Of a stretch of DNA of 64,000 bases, positions 9,017 to 17,612 are shown piece by piece. The notes under the pieces are model-generated. The model was not told where the DNA came from, ran no database searches, and saw nothing but the letters and a program-made list of their open reading frames with translations. This DNA comes from Alkaliphilus peptidifermentans DSM 18978 (lineage in GTDB: Bacteria; Bacillota; Clostridia; Peptostreptococcales; Natronincolaceae), in the NCBI RefSeq assembly GCF_900101495.1, contig NZ_FMUS01000006.1, forward strand, positions 1-64,000, read 5' to 3'. Each line of letters opens with the position of its first letter. Within the stretch, counting starts at the first letter, position 1. The translations under genes and the position numbers were made by a program.

Positions 9017-9045
9017 GCCGTAGAGTAATTTCTATGGCTTTTTTT
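9017..9045 (+). terminator. Second terminator before the methyltransferase
   Basis: GCC-TAGA pairs with TCTA-GGC, then seven T. It lies between the leader RNA and the methyltransferase gene, 57 bases before its start, so most upstream transcripts should stop here. Confidence 0.7.
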
Positions 9046-9101
9046 ATTTTACTTCAATCATATTGTTATCTAATATAATACAAATAAGGGAGAGAGTATA
9101 A

Positions 9102-9932
9102 ATGTTAAACAATTTAATTGAGTATTTAAAAAAACCAGAGCTTTACGCAAAAAGCACTTCGAAATTTTGGGACGATGAACATATTTCAGAGGGGATGCTA
9201 GAATCCCATCTAAATCCAGAGGGAGGAGCCAGTAGGCCTCATAGATTTATGGATAAATCTGTAGAATGGATAGCAGAAGTAACACCAGTTGATTCCTATG
9301 CTAAAGTATTGGATCTAGGCTGTGGACCAGGGCTATATGCAGAAAGGATGTATGGAAAGGGATATCAAATTACAGGTATAGATTTTTCTAAAAGGTCTAT
9401 TGAATATGCCATTTCTAAGGCAAAGGCTGAATCTATGGAGATAGAATATATTTATAAAAACTACCTGGAAATAGACTATGATAATGAATTTGATTTGATC
9501 ATCTTAATCTATTGTGATCTAGGAGCTTTAACTGTTCTTGAAAGAAATACCATATTGAAAAAGGTATATAAAAGCTTAAAGCCAGGGGGAAGATTTATAT
9601 TTGATATCCATACCCCAAAGCAATACGAGGGGAGAAAAGAAGAAAACACATGGTATGTTGAAGAAAAAAATGGATTTTTTAGACCTTGTGACAGTCTATG
9701 CCTAGAATCTCATTATATCTATGAGAATAACATTAGATTGGATCAATACGTTGTAGTTGGAATAGATGATAGAGTTGATGTAATCAGAGTATGGGATCAT
9801 TTCTTCACCCTAGAGGATATAAAAGCTGAGGTAAACGTACTTGGTTTCAAATATATAGAAGCATTCTCTGACGTTGCCGGTGCGCCCTATTGTGAAGAGT
9901 CAAAAACCATGTGCATTATTTTAGAGAAATAG
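9102..9932 (+). CDS. Class I SAM-dependent methyltransferase
   Basis: 276 residues. Motif I VLDLGCGPGLYAERM lies near residues 68-82, followed by the acidic ITGIDFSKRSIEYA that contacts the adenosyl ribose, and LKPGGRFIFDIHTP at the expected strand 5 position. The layout is that of small-molecule methyltransferases with an appended C-terminal beta region. Substrate unknown. Translation starts after AGGGAGAG. It has no operon partner; upstream is the structured leader RNA with two terminators, which may control it. Confidence 0.9.
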   Translation: MLNNLIEYLKKPELYAKSTSKFWDDEHISEGMLESHLNPEGGASRPHRFMDKSVEWIAEVTPVDSYAKVLDLGCGPGLYAERMYGKGYQITGIDFSKRSIEYAISKAKAESMEIEYIYKNYLEIDYDNEFDLIILIYCDLGALTVLERNTILKKVYKSLKPGGRFIFDIHTPKQYEGRKEENTWYVEEKNGFFRPCDSLCLESHYIYENNIRLDQYVVVGIDDRVDVIRVWDHFFTLEDIKAEVNVLGFKYIEAFSDVAGAPYCEESKTMCIILEK

Positions 9933-9940
9933 AACTAGAC

Positions 9941-10102
9941 ATGGAAAGTACTAATGTTGAGGAATTTTTTTAAGTTACATTTAATAAAAAGCTGTCATTT
10001 TTACAGTTAGCTGGGGGAATGGCAGTACTTTGTGGAGCGTTAATGGTTATAGCAATAAAAGGGTACGAGATAGAAGAAGTCATTGATGAGGAAAATATAT
10101 AG
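9941..10102 (+). pseudogene. Short gene remnant with in-frame stop
   Basis: An ATG at 9941 opens a frame that meets TAA after ten codons (9971-9973) and then stays open for 42 codons to TAG at 10100. The second part has a hydrophobic stretch (LAGGMAVLCGALMVIAIKG) and an acidic end (EIEEVIDEENI), like a single-pass membrane peptide. No family is recognised. Confidence 0.35.
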
Positions 10103-10146
10103 AGTATGCTTAATTCAATAGAGGTCAAATTGAAAGGAAGATAGAT

Positions 10147-10272
10147 ATGGGTATTGTTGTCAATTTAAAAAGTAAGCTCCTTAAAGGAAATGTAGATTGC
10201 TCACGTTTGTCTAAATTTGAAGTCTTATTAGATAGGGAGAAAAGCAGTATAAGAAATTCTCTAGTTTTTTAA
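10147..10272 (+). CDS. Small hypothetical protein, 41 aa
   Basis: ATG with an upstream GAAAGGAAG ribosome site and a 41-codon frame ending at TAA. The product is basic at its centre (KLLKGNVDCSRLSKFE) and no homology is recognised. It may be a real small protein or the start of a truncated gene. It is followed by a good terminator, which slightly favours a transcribed unit. Confidence 0.3.
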   Translation: MGIVVNLKSKLLKGNVDCSRLSKFEVLLDREKSSIRNSLVF

Positions 10273-10298
10273 ATAATAATTATAAATTTACTTAAAGA

Positions 10299-10324
10299 CG
10301 CTGACATAATGTTGTCAGCGTTTT
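10299..10324 (+). terminator. Rho-independent terminator
   Basis: CGCTGACA and TGTCAGCG pair around a six-base loop and are followed by TTTT. Confidence 0.8.
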
Positions 10325-10442
10325 GATGTTATAATGTTTTTATTCGGTAAAAATGATAGCTATTTATCCAGCTAGGGTCTTGAAAAGGCTCGAATATTTC
10401 AGCTATTAGAAAACTAAAATGGAGAAAGGGGTTAAAAATCAT

Positions 10443-11375
10443 ATGATATTTACAGTAAGGGGGCCAATTGATAAAAAACAAATGGGTAAAACACTAGCAC
10501 ATGAACATTTTAATTGGATATCGGATGAAGATTTTGCATGCAGAATGTATTTTGATAAAGAGTATGATGAATCTTATAATCAGGAAGTATATGATAAAGT
10601 TCTGCCTATACTAAGTGAGTTAAGTGCATCAGGATGCCAAACTATTGTCGAAGCATCACCTCCTCTTGGAGGACAAAATTTAAAGCTGCTATATGATTTA
10701 TCCAAAACAACAAATGTAAACATCATTCCATGTACTGGGATGAATATTACTAAGTATGTACATAGTATTTTTCAAGAGAATTTTGTATTACAATTGTCAA
10801 AAAAGTGGATTCAAGACTTTGAGGAAGGGCTAGATGTGATTGAAGATGTATGTATAAAACCAGGCTTTATTAAATTGCTATTTGATAGAGGTGGAGTCAG
10901 TGCTGTAGATGAAGATATGCTCAAAGCGGCTGCCATAGCTAGTAACGCTACTGGAATGCCGATTCATTGTCATGTATTGGAAGCAAAATATATGACTAAA
11001 GTTATGACAATTCTAGAAAAAATGGAAGTACCACCTTGTAAATTTGTTTGGGCTCATGCAGACAAAGAAAGTAATCATGAAATGATTTTAGAAGTTGCTA
11101 AGAAGGGTTACTGGATTGGTTTTGATATGATAAGAGAGGGTACATATGAAGCACGAAAGAAACTGATTGAACATGCTGTGGCACATAATTATAGTCATCA
11201 AGTAATTCTCTCTCAGGATTATGATTTATATGAAGAGAGTGAGCAGGAAAATGGTATAAAAAAGTATAGCGCTTTTTTCAATGAATTTATACCATACTGT
11301 ATAGAAAGTGGTATTCCTCAAGAGGTTATTGAAATCATTATTATAGATAATGCTGCGAGTTTTTACGATATTTAG
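10443..11375 (+). CDS. Phosphotriesterase-family metal-dependent hydrolase
   Basis: 310 residues from the chosen start. It shows the amidohydrolase/phosphotriesterase pattern in order: TLAHEHFN (HxH metal ligands, about residue 20), a lysine in IKPGFIKLLFDRG near 140 that could be carbamylated to bridge two metals, IHCHV near 175, WAHAD near 205 and SQDYD near 258. Family members are lactonases or esterases more often than true phosphotriesterases; the substrate is not predictable. An ATG at 10419 is also in frame, but its GGAGAAAGGGG is itself a good ribosome site for the ATG at 10443, so 10443 is preferred. It is a single-gene unit. Confidence 0.85.
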   Translation: MIFTVRGPIDKKQMGKTLAHEHFNWISDEDFACRMYFDKEYDESYNQEVYDKVLPILSELSASGCQTIVEASPPLGGQNLKLLYDLSKTTNVNIIPCTGMNITKYVHSIFQENFVLQLSKKWIQDFEEGLDVIEDVCIKPGFIKLLFDRGGVSAVDEDMLKAAAIASNATGMPIHCHVLEAKYMTKVMTILEKMEVPPCKFVWAHADKESNHEMILEVAKKGYWIGFDMIREGTYEARKKLIEHAVAHNYSHQVILSQDYDLYEESEQENGIKKYSAFFNEFIPYCIESGIPQEVIEIIIIDNAASFYDI

Positions 11376-11412
11376 AATTCAAGGTAATTAATCAATATAA
11401 ATACATAACCAA

Positions 11413-11447
11413 AGTGCTATATATGTTTAGTAGACATATATAGCACT
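11413..11447 (+). terminator. Terminator-like hairpin (same stem recurs at 32113)
   Basis: AGTGCTATATATGT and ACATATATAGCACT form a perfect 14-bp stem with a seven-base loop, just after the hydrolase gene. A near-identical stem lies at 32113-32147 after the RiPP transporter gene. Confidence 0.7.
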
Positions 11448-11449
11448 AT

Positions 11450-11509
11450 TTGTTCTTCCCAAAGGAAGAAGTAAAGGATTATGTTGAGGGCGCTAAAAAT
11501 GCAATTTAA
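11450..11509 (+). pseudogene. C-terminal remnant of an unidentified gene
   Basis: The frame reads LFFPKEEVKDYVEGAKNAI and stops at 11507. It has no start codon or ribosome site and looks like the tail of a lost gene. The rest of 11376-11691 holds only the hairpin at 11413 and AT-rich sequence. Confidence 0.35.
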
Positions 11510-11691
11510 CTTAGTCCTTTTCTACGTTCTATATTCATAATAAAAGACAAAATTTATAATGTAGCATGTTGACAAAATATTAATTCTGAGTAATCATTCA
11601 GGATTATAATATTTTACAAAAACATAACCACCTTATCACCATACCTTAACATTATAGCAATATAATTAAATTAAGAAAGGATGTGAGCGAA

Positions 11692-12222
11692 ATGAATGCA
11701 ATTGGCGGTCTTGTTAGAAAAGGTGACATATCTCTTTTTTACTTATTTAATAGAAAAATACATTGTGACTTCTTAGATTTTCTTATGAAGAACATTACTC
11801 ACTTAGGCTCCACTACCTTCACAACACTGCTTTCATTATTTTTATTTTTCTACCCTAAAGAAGAAGTGAGATTAATTGGAACAAAAATGATGATAAGCCT
11901 CTTAACTACTGTGTTGATAGTTCAATTTATAAAAAGAACAGTAAACAGACCAAGACCCTATATTACCTTTAGTGATATCATACCTATTAATCCACCTAAC
12001 TGCAGCTATTCATTTCCATCTGGCCATACCTGTGCTGCATTTTCGATGGCTATAATTTTGTCTAAGAATTTTCCTCCTCATAGTTTAGTTTTTATTACCC
12101 TTGCCATAATGGTGGGTTTGTCAAGAATATACTTAGGTGTTCACTACCCTACAGATACAATTATCGGTGCAACACTTGCTTTTATAGCCTCTAATCTATT
12201 GATAATGGTTGGATTAATATAG
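11692..12222 (+). CDS. PAP2-family membrane phosphatase
   Basis: 176 residues. The three PAP2 motifs are all present: KRTVNRPRPY (motif 1, about 85-94), PSGHT (motif 2, about 112-116) and SRIYLGVHYPTD (motif 3, about 144-155), so the catalytic His pair and Arg are intact. Four to five hydrophobic helices surround them. Such enzymes remove phosphate from lipid phosphates such as phosphatidic acid or undecaprenyl pyrophosphate at the outer membrane face. A GTG at 11683 is in frame, but the AGAAAGGATGTGAG ribosome site favours ATG 11692. It lies 71 bp before the YitT gene. Confidence 0.9.
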   Translation: MNAIGGLVRKGDISLFYLFNRKIHCDFLDFLMKNITHLGSTTFTTLLSLFLFFYPKEEVRLIGTKMMISLLTTVLIVQFIKRTVNRPRPYITFSDIIPINPPNCSYSFPSGHTCAAFSMAIILSKNFPPHSLVFITLAIMVGLSRIYLGVHYPTDTIIGATLAFIASNLLIMVGLI

Positions 12223-12293
12223 GTTAAAGAGCTAATATCAATAAGCATCCATATACAACTAGTTAAAATCATTTTTAGTAAGGAGAATACAGT

Positions 12294-13184
12294 ATGAAAA
12301 AAAATATAGAGTATAAGAAAATTATTTTTGATTTTATTTGTCTTATGGTGGGATGTATTTTATTAGCCTTTGCAATAACCTCTATTTTAAAGCCAAATGG
12401 GTTAGTTACTGGAGGTATTACAGGGATATCAATTATACTAGATAGATTAGTAGGAGTAAAATATACCTACATTTATTACACATTATCAATACTTATTTTT
12501 ATAGGTTCATGGATGACTCTAGGAAGGAGAGAAGCAAAGAAAATAGTACTGCTATCCATTATATTTCCCTTAGTTCTTATAGTATTTGAAATTATAGATA
12601 TTTCCTTTATAAAGAATGATACCATTTTGGCATCAATTTACTATGGAATTATCGGAGGTATAGGTTGTGGGTTAGTGTTGAAAAGAGGATTTTCTACAGG
12701 AGGTACAGATACAGTTGCCAAGATTTTGCACTATAAAATGTTACCTTTTATAAGTATAAGTCAGATTCTTTTATGTATTGATGTGGTTATTATTTTAACA
12801 TCGGCCTTTATATATGATGAAAATATTGCCTTATATGGAGTATTGGCACAAATTGTAATGGTGAAATCCATAGATATTGTTCTTTTTGGTTTTGGATCAA
12901 AGTTTGTAAAAATAGAAGTGATTAGTGATAAAAGTAATGAAATTAATGAATACATTATGAACAGTATTAGAAGGGGAATAAGCACCTATGAAATTAAAGG
13001 GGGATACACAAATATTAGAAAAGAAAAATTGGTTTCAGTTTGTTCCCTTAGGGAAAGTATGCTAATAAAAAGATATATTTCTCAAATTGATACGGATGCC
13101 TTTGTTAATGTTCTTCCAGTAATGGGAGTATGGGGCAATGGAATAGGTTTTGCAAGTGTAATGGAAGAAACAATAAATAATTAA
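12294..13184 (+). CDS. yitT: YitT family membrane protein (DUF161 plus DUF2179)
   Basis: 296 residues. Five hydrophobic segments span about residues 10-195. The signature KPNGLVTGGITGISII is at about 38-53 and LKRGFSTGGTDTVAK at about 122-136. The soluble C-terminus from about 205 is a DUF2179 domain, with RRGISTYEIKGGYT and a final DTDAFVNVLPVMGVWGNG. The transport role proposed for the family is not proven. Start set by AAGGAGAA. Together with the PAP2 gene it may form an operon. Confidence 0.9.
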   Translation: MKKNIEYKKIIFDFICLMVGCILLAFAITSILKPNGLVTGGITGISIILDRLVGVKYTYIYYTLSILIFIGSWMTLGRREAKKIVLLSIIFPLVLIVFEIIDISFIKNDTILASIYYGIIGGIGCGLVLKRGFSTGGTDTVAKILHYKMLPFISISQILLCIDVVIILTSAFIYDENIALYGVLAQIVMVKSIDIVLFGFGSKFVKIEVISDKSNEINEYIMNSIRRGISTYEIKGGYTNIRKEKLVSVCSLRESMLIKRYISQIDTDAFVNVLPVMGVWGNGIGFASVMEETINN

Positions 13185-13224
13185 AGTGCATAAGCTATCA
13201 TTCTATTCTTAGAGGGGAATGTAT

Positions 13225-13370
13225 ATGAGATTAGCTATAGTTTCTGCTTCAATAGGTCATGGTCACAATTCCGTTGCCTTTGCCCTAAAGAAGCCTTACT
13301 AAATGAAAATTGTCATAATTATGTTGAGGTCTTTGACATTTTAGATGAGATGCTTTGTAAAATATATTAA
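13225..13370 (+). pseudogene. Truncated diacylglycerol/MGDG-type glycosyltransferase
   Basis: An ATG with an AGAGGGG ribosome site starts MRLAIVSASIGHGHNSVA, the N-terminal hallmark of processive diacylglycerol glucosyltransferases (UgtP/MGDG synthase), including the GHGH box. A frameshift after about 23 codons breaks it. The other frame continues EALLNENCHNYVEVFDIL to a stop at 13368. The remaining some 300 residues are missing, so it is a 5' stub. Confidence 0.75.
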
Positions 13371-13393
13371 AGTATTAAATAGATGATAATATA

Positions 13394-13430
13394 AAAAAAT
13401 CTCTTGAGTTTACTTTAATCCCCTATTAAT
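13394..13430 (+). repeat. Dispersed repeat, copy 2 (partner at 385-422)
   Basis: AAAAAATCTCTTGAGTTTAC then TTTAATCCCCTATTAAT matches copy 1 except for two substitutions. It directly follows the broken glycosyltransferase stub. Confidence 0.55.
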
Positions 13431-13490
13431 ATAAACTTTACATCCATATAACAATTGGTTGAAAAAATATTGATATACTATAAGTAGATA

Positions 13491-13585
13491 GAAATGAGCG
13501 TAAATAAAAGCAAATAATACTTCATATATAGAAAAGAGAGTATCTTTCCCCCCTTTATGATACTCTTTTTGTTTTTGTAGTGGTT
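13491..13585 (+). repeat. Hairpin-bearing repeat, copy A (partner at 20712-20816)
   Basis: The left flank starts GAAATGAGCGTAAATAAAAG and the right flank TTTTTGTAGTGGTT; both recur at 20712 with about 80% identity. Between them lies a hairpin (AGAGTATC / GATACTCT) whose sequence differs from the partner's although pairing is kept. The hairpin is followed by T-rich sequence. Confidence 0.5.
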
Positions 13586-14039
13586 ATGAGTTATGTTTCT
13601 TAAATAAATAATGTTACCCCTGTTATAGTCTTTTTTTTGGTGAAAAAGGAGAAATCTTCAATAGGAATCTTAATAAGAAGATAACAATTATTTAAAATCA
13701 TCCTTAATTCTATTTATTTTCTAGAAAATGAGTACAAAAGGCTAGAACCTAGTATGGAAATTGATATTATTTACGCTTTAAGAGTGTCTACAGTAATAAG
13801 TATTTTTATATTGAATAACTCAGTTTCAATAAAGAACAATATGTTAGCTGCATAGTCGTCTAAGCTTTAAATTTAAGTTATGTTAAAAGGAAGCTATATT
13901 TAACTAAGATTTAATCTAGTTTTAATGATTATTTCAAACGATTTTTATAGAATCAAACTAAAAATAAGTTATTAAAGCATGGTTTAACTCTACTAGTAAG
14001 AACGCCTTATAACTTTTATTAATTCTTAGGAGGGATTTT
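13586..14039. other. AT-rich region without a convincing gene
   Basis: About 450 bases of AT-rich DNA with scattered stops. A 33-codon frame from about 13754 (MEIDIIYALRVS...) has no ribosome site and its upstream frame is open only briefly (LENEYKRLEPS), so it may be debris. No strong hairpin was seen apart from the repeat to its left. Confidence 0.5.
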
Positions 14040-14240
14040 ATGTTAAATGGTTGGAAACTTCGTGAGTTACGTAATACAAAAGGATATACTACTCTAGATA
14101 TTGCTAATTTAACACATATCTCAAAAAGTTATATAGAAGAATTGGAGAGGGGAACAAAGCATAATCCTGCCTTTAACAAGGTTGTTTCGTTGGCTGAGGT
14201 ACTAGGAGTTAAGATAGATGAGTTAATATTAAGATCTTAG
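14040..14240 (+). CDS. XRE-family helix-turn-helix protein, 66 aa
   Basis: A compact single-domain Cro/CI-type regulator. LRELRNTKGYTTLDIANLT and the recognition segment ISKSYIEELERGTKHNP fill residues 7-45, then SLAEVLGVKIDELI closes the fold. It lacks any ligand or dimerisation domain. An AGGAGGG site lies 6 bases before the ATG. It lies among gene remnants (glycosyltransferase stub left, HAD stub right), so it may be a survivor of a degraded mobile segment. Confidence 0.85.
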   Translation: MLNGWKLRELRNTKGYTTLDIANLTHISKSYIEELERGTKHNPAFNKVVSLAEVLGVKIDELILRS

Positions 14241-14328
14241 AAAGCCTTATTAGTAAAAGATTCAAAAAAATAAGCAAACTAATACCTTGTTTATAAAAAT
14301 ATATAATAAAAGGAGGTAGGGACTAAGG

Positions 14329-14487
14329 ATGAATATTCTTAATTTATGCATTGACATTGATGGAACAGTTACAGGAGCTTATGATTGGATTCCTAGAATA
14401 AATAGTTTTTTTAATGTAAGTCTTAAACCTAAGGACATAAAGTTTTACGAAATACATCGTGTATTAGGGGTAGAGAGTAAGGAATAG
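14329..14487 (+). pseudogene. Truncated HAD-superfamily phosphatase
   Basis: AGGAGG precedes MNILNLCIDIDGTVTGAYDW, the first HAD motif with both Asp residues. The frame runs only 52 codons to TAG at 14485, ending RVLGVESKE. HAD phosphatases of this type are around 180-200 residues, so all later motifs are lost. It is either a stub left by deletion or decay. Confidence 0.7.
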
Positions 14488-14584
14488 GATAGGTAGAATG
14501 GTAGGGTTTTTGTGTACTCATGATATATAATGTGAAAAAATATTTATACATCATTGTTTTAAATCTACTATTAAATAGATTAGC

Positions 14585-14650
14585 AAATAACCTATTATTT
14601 ACCTATCATTAACCTGTCATTTACATGTCATTAATACATCATTAACAATA
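14585..14650 (+). promoter_or_regulatory. Pho box: six 11-bp direct repeats for PhoP binding
   Basis: Six consecutive 11-bp units: AAATAACCTAT, TATTTACCTAT, CATTAACCTGT, CATTTACATGT, CATTAATACAT and CATTAACAATA. Each contains a TTAACA/TTTACA-like core. Firmicute PhoP binds such cores spaced 11 bp apart. The array ends 93 bp upstream of the alkaline phosphatase start, the expected place for an activator under phosphate starvation. Confidence 0.8.
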
Positions 14651-14696
14651 ATAAGTTATCCTATATATGGATAAATTTATAACATGTTTATTCAAA

Positions 14697-14716
14697 GAAT
14701 AATTGCGCAATTATTC
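14697..14716. promoter_or_regulatory. Perfect 20-bp palindrome upstream of the alkaline phosphatase
   Basis: GAATAATTGCGCAATTATTC is fully symmetric. It lies between the Pho box and the ribosome site, inside the likely untranslated leader, so it could be a second operator or a small RNA hairpin. Confidence 0.45.
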
Positions 14717-14742
14717 AATAAAAAACAAGGAGGAATATAAAG

Positions 14743-16263
14743 GTGTTTAACTTGAAAAAGAGATTAGGTATTATATTATCTATTGCTTTAGCACTTGCAC
14801 TATGTGTTGGTTTTATGGGGGATTCTATAGCAACTAATAATAATCATGCCAACAATACATACAATGGAAAAGCGCCAAAGTATGTGTTTTTATTCATCGG
14901 TGATGGAATGAGCTTTCCACAAATTGCATCTGCAGAAATGTACCTGGGACAAAAAAATGGAAAAGAAGCTATAAGCTCAGAATATTTAAGCTTCAGTAAA
15001 TTTCCAGCTGCAGGTACAGCATTAACCTTTGATGCAGAATCCTTTATTCCAGATTCCGCCTCTACAGCAACATCATTAGCAACAGGAGAAAAAACCCTTG
15101 GTGGAGTAATAAATATGGATGTAACAAAGCAAATTGAGTTCACACCTATTACAGAAAAGTTAAAGGCACAGGGTAAAAAAATTGGTATTGTAACAAGTGT
15201 CCCTATTACCCATGCTACACCCGCTTGTTTTTATGCAAAGGTACCCCATAGGAATATGGCCTATGAAATAGGATTACAATTAGCTGACAGTGGATTTGAT
15301 TATTTTGCAGGGGGTTCCTTTGATCAACCAACTGGTAAGGGTAAGGATCAAGAACATATTTTAGATATAGTAAGAAGTAAAGGATACAATGTAGTAAATA
15401 CTAAGGAGGAAATATTGGAACTCAACTCAAAGTCAGGAAAAACAGTTGCCATTAGCCCAGTGCTAGACGGTAATGCAATGACTTATGAAATAGATAGAAA
15501 ACCAGATGAATTAGCACTATCAGATTTTGTAAAGAAGGGTATTGAGGTTTTACATAATAAAAATGGATTCTTCATGATGGTTGAGTCTGGAAAGATAGAT
15601 TGGGCTGGTCATGCTAACGATGCTGCTGCATCAATCCACGATACAATTCAATTTTCTAAAGCTATAGATGAAGCTATAGAATTTTATAACAAGTATCCTA
15701 ATGACACCTTAATAATTGTTACAGGAGACCATGAGTGTGGTGGGATGACTATAGGATTTGCAGGTACAGGCTATGAGACATTCTTTAATAAAATTGACAG
15801 AGTAACTATGTCCCAAACAGAATTTAATAAAATCGTGAAAGTGTTTAAAGAAAATACAACAAAGGACAAAGCAAAACTATCAGATTTGTTTGAGGATATT
15901 AAAAATGCATACGGCCTAATAGCTCCAACCGATGAGGATGCTCAGAAGGAAGAGAATAAAAGCATGGTATTAACTGCATATGAAATTAAGAGACTAGAAG
16001 ACGCATTAAAGCAAACAATGAGAGACGTCGATAATAGAATTTATACCGATCAAGAAAAAGTAATGTATGGAAGCTATGAACCCCTATCGATAACCTTGAC
16101 TCACATATTAAATAATAAGGCAGGTATTGACTATACATCCTTCTCCCATACGGGGCTACCAGTTCCTGTGTATGCAATCGGTGTAGGTCATGAATTATTC
16201 AATGGTTATTATGATAATACAGATATCAACAAAAAGATAGAAGCTATTACTAAAGTTAAATAA
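14743..16263 (+). CDS. phoA: Secreted alkaline phosphatase
   Basis: 506 residues. A basic start and hydrophobic run (about residues 5-27) form a signal peptide. The catalytic domain has FLFIGDGMSF (metal Asp, about 50-60), DSASTATSLATGEKT with the nucleophile Ser (about 103-117), and TGDHECGG (metal ligands, about 326-333); HTGLPVPVYAIG near the C-terminus supplies the last His. It cleaves phosphate monoesters outside the membrane to supply phosphate. It begins with GTG after AGGAGGA. The Pho box upstream implies phosphate-starvation control. The YibE/F gene follows after a hairpin. Confidence 0.95.
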   Translation: MFNLKKRLGIILSIALALALCVGFMGDSIATNNNHANNTYNGKAPKYVFLFIGDGMSFPQIASAEMYLGQKNGKEAISSEYLSFSKFPAAGTALTFDAESFIPDSASTATSLATGEKTLGGVINMDVTKQIEFTPITEKLKAQGKKIGIVTSVPITHATPACFYAKVPHRNMAYEIGLQLADSGFDYFAGGSFDQPTGKGKDQEHILDIVRSKGYNVVNTKEEILELNSKSGKTVAISPVLDGNAMTYEIDRKPDELALSDFVKKGIEVLHNKNGFFMMVESGKIDWAGHANDAAASIHDTIQFSKAIDEAIEFYNKYPNDTLIIVTGDHECGGMTIGFAGTGYETFFNKIDRVTMSQTEFNKIVKVFKENTTKDKAKLSDLFEDIKNAYGLIAPTDEDAQKEENKSMVLTAYEIKRLEDALKQTMRDVDNRIYTDQEKVMYGSYEPLSITLTHILNNKAGIDYTSFSHTGLPVPVYAIGVGHELFNGYYDNTDINKKIEAITKVK

Positions 16264-16271
16264 TAACTAAA

Positions 16272-16295
16272 AATGGGAGAGGAAACTCTCCCATT
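16272..16295 (+). terminator. Hairpin after phoA, weak terminator
   Basis: AATGGGAGA pairs with TCTCCCATT around a six-base loop. The following ATAATGAC is poor in T, so read-through into the YibE/F gene is plausible. Confidence 0.55.
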
Positions 16296-16329
16296 ATAAT
16301 GACTAACTTTAAGACAAAGTGAGGGTTAA

Positions 16330-17544
16330 ATGGTGATGCTAAAAAAGATACTAAATCCAGAGTATATATTTATCATAATAATTGCGCTACTGGTAATTTT
16401 ACTTTTTGTAATACCCACGGGCTTTGATAATAATGCCTATCCAAACAGCAAAAGGGCTGAGGCTTTAGTTCTTGAAGTGGATAATAGCAATATCTACAGT
16501 GCTGGAGGTGTTGTTTTACAAGGAACCCAAATATGCAAGGTTAAGATTATGAATGGAATGTTTAAGGGTGAAGAATACAGAGCATTGAATAGATTTACAG
16601 GTAAAATAGAGTTTGATAAGGTTTTTACTGAAAATGATCGTGCATTGGTGGTAATAGATTATTTAGACAATGATGTCCAACATGTGAATATGATTGATCA
16701 CTATCGAATTAATTTAGAACTTATATTATTCGCCGCCTTTGTAGTACTTTTAGTTATATACGCTGGATGGACTGGAATAAAGGCAATAGTTTCATTTATG
16801 CTAACAGTACTAATGATTTGGAAGGTTTTAATTCCTTCTCTATTGAAGGGATGGAATCCGATAATCGTTTCATTAGGAATTGTGGTTACTCTTACAATTT
16901 GCATTATAACCCTTGTTGGGGGCGTTAATAGAAAATCCTTAGCAGCTATTTTAGGATCCTTCTCTGGTAGTCTATTAACCTGCATTTTGGCTATAGTATT
17001 TGGGAGATTATTCAAAATACATGGAGCTATATTACCCTTCTCCGAGAGTCTTTTATATTCAGGGTATGCCCACTTAAACTTGACTGATATTTTTATAGCT
17101 GGAATTTTTATTACTTCTGCAGGAGCAGTTATGGATGTAGCTATGGACATTTCTGCATCTATTCATGAAATTGTATTAAATAATCCTAAAATTTCCACCA
17201 GGGATGCTATTAAGTCTGGATTTCAAATTGGTAAGGCTGTTATTGGAACAATGACCACAACCTTACTATTAGCATATTCAGGTGGATATGTTGCTCTGTT
17301 AATGGTATTCATGGCTCAAGGAACACCAGTTATTAACATATTAAATTTAAAATATGTATCAGCTGAAATTCTACATACAATAGTAGGAAGCTTTGGATTA
17401 GTAACAGTAGCACCTTTTACTGCAATTTTAGCATCTATACTTTTGACTGAATCAAATTATGTTTTAAGCATATCAAAAGACTTGAAAAAAAATAAAGAAG
17501 GTAGAATAGTATCCATTCCTACTGCAGAGATTCATGAAAATTAA
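16330..17544 (+). CDS. YibE/F family membrane protein
   Basis: 404 residues. One N-terminal helix (about 10-27) is followed by an extracytoplasmic beta-rich region (about 35-120, with VVLQGTQICKVKIMNG) and then seven or eight helices. Family hallmarks are GWTGIKAIVSF, SAGAVMDVAMDISASIHEI and IGTMTTTLLLAYSGG. The function of this family is not established. It begins 66 bp after phoA with no new strong promoter visible, so it may share phosphate control. ATG 16336 is an alternative start two codons in. Confidence 0.88.
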   Translation: MVMLKKILNPEYIFIIIIALLVILLFVIPTGFDNNAYPNSKRAEALVLEVDNSNIYSAGGVVLQGTQICKVKIMNGMFKGEEYRALNRFTGKIEFDKVFTENDRALVVIDYLDNDVQHVNMIDHYRINLELILFAAFVVLLVIYAGWTGIKAIVSFMLTVLMIWKVLIPSLLKGWNPIIVSLGIVVTLTICIITLVGGVNRKSLAAILGSFSGSLLTCILAIVFGRLFKIHGAILPFSESLLYSGYAHLNLTDIFIAGIFITSAGAVMDVAMDISASIHEIVLNNPKISTRDAIKSGFQIGKAVIGTMTTTLLLAYSGGYVALLMVFMAQGTPVINILNLKYVSAEILHTIVGSFGLVTVAPFTAILASILLTESNYVLSISKDLKKNKEGRIVSIPTAEIHEN

Positions 17545-17612
17545 ATTAAGATATTTCACGCGACCGGGGGGCACTCCAAACCGTAACCTGGCGCATAGGG
17601 CTTCATCTACTC

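Noticed and set aside
13754-13852. 33-codon frame in the AT-rich region
   Set aside because: No ribosome site; likely debris, listed only as part of the region.
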